From positions 186,001-250,000 of the forward strand of contig QEYB01000625.1 in NCBI GenBank assembly GCA_017562135.1: a stretch of 64,000 nt of DNA, read 5' to 3'. The translations under genes were made by a program, and so were the position numbers. The notes below the pieces were generated by a model. That model was given only the letters and a program-made list of their open reading frames with translations. It was not told where the DNA came from and made no database searches. Shown here piece after piece: positions 63,616 through 64,000 of the stretch; the first letter of the stretch is position 1; each line of letters starts with the position of its first letter. The DNA comes from Dipylidium caninum (Eukaryota > Platyhelminthes > Cestoda > Cyclophyllidea > Dipylidiidae).

Positions 63616-63931
63616 TGAAGGGAATAGATGACAGTAGATTTTCTCACTCGAGCACGAACGTCCACTCCTGCAGTCGCCACGTCTCCCAACCGCCTCCCTC
63701 CCACGCCTACGGTAATTAATTTTTCCTGAAGAAATAACCCAGCACTGACCACAGTGCTACCTCGAGCAAGTCTCCGGGTTTGCTTGTGTCCTCCTCATCC
63801 ACCCGACAGGAAGTTGGGTTGACCGTGGACGAGGAGGCGGCCGCTACTGGTCCGCCCACGAATGCACAGTTTGCTCTACTCCGCAGAGTGCAGAAAGGAG
63901 AAAGCGGAGGTGGACAAAAATCGTAAATTAA
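63616..63931 (+). CDS. Possible terminal exon pair at the right edge, frame ambiguous
   Basis: A strong acceptor (AAATTTTTTAG at 63605-63615), a donor GTAATTAA at 63712 and acceptors at 63742 and 63809 suggest two exons. In one phase-consistent model (intron 63712-63809) the product ends RRKRRWTKIVN with stop at 63929-63931 and contains a C-x2-C pair. In another frame the last exon reads EVGLTVDEEAAATGPPTNAQ and ends at 63924-63926. The area is GC-rich, so several frames stay open by chance. No family is recognised and the gene's 5' part would lie upstream or not exist. Confidence 0.25.
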
Positions 63932-64000
63932 GAAGACATTAATGATTTATTTGTGTGAAAGAACTAATGAACTGTTGTCTTAATCAACTTATTTAAATTA

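Overview
This is eukaryotic genomic DNA with moderate GC, short coding exons and many introns. No bacterial or organellar features are visible. The most likely source is a parasitic flatworm, probably a tapeworm. The reasons are introns of only 31, 34 and 41 bp that are supported by protein homology, and a neuropeptide F precursor of flatworm type. No single diagnostic marker fixes the species. All exon models below were read by eye from splice sites, phase and remembered family homology.

Layout, left to right. (1) Positions 1-20520, plus strand: a gene for a tau/MAP2/MAP4-type microtubule-associated protein. Eight coding exons (9704-20520) encode about 323 aa ending in four microtubule-binding repeats. 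A CCAAT-rich, CpG-rich stretch at 120-474 that ends in a perfect donor may be its promoter and non-coding first exon. (2) Positions 22189-29691, plus strand: a SPAG1-like dynein-assembly factor with about 15-16 exons. It has one TPR cluster, an acidic middle and an RPAP3_C-like tail. (3) Positions 32230-41177, minus strand: a complete 17-exon WDR48 (UAF1) homologue of 772 aa, tail-to-tail with SPAG1. The gap between the two 3' ends holds a GC-rich, hairpin-rich segment that looks like a repeat or structured element. (4) Positions 41178-60107: a long gene-poor stretch. It holds two copies of a 98.7% identical, roughly 640-660 bp direct repeat 4 kb apart, microsatellites, and two plausible but unidentified minus-strand exons. 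(5) Positions 60108-60984, plus strand: a two-exon neuropeptide F (NPY family) precursor whose intron splits the penultimate Arg codon of the amidated C-terminus. (6) The right edge carries an inverted-repeat structure at 62306-62425 and a possible terminal exon pair at 63616-63931 whose frame cannot be fixed.

The four recognised genes do not form an operon or pathway. Two relate to microtubules (tau-like MAP, and SPAG1 in axonemal dynein assembly), one regulates deubiquitinases, and one encodes a neuropeptide. The strongest second-look items are the neuropeptide F gene with a GRARF rather than GRPRF end, the 31 and 34 bp introns, the 16-bp micro-exon, the GC-AG intron and the recent duplication.
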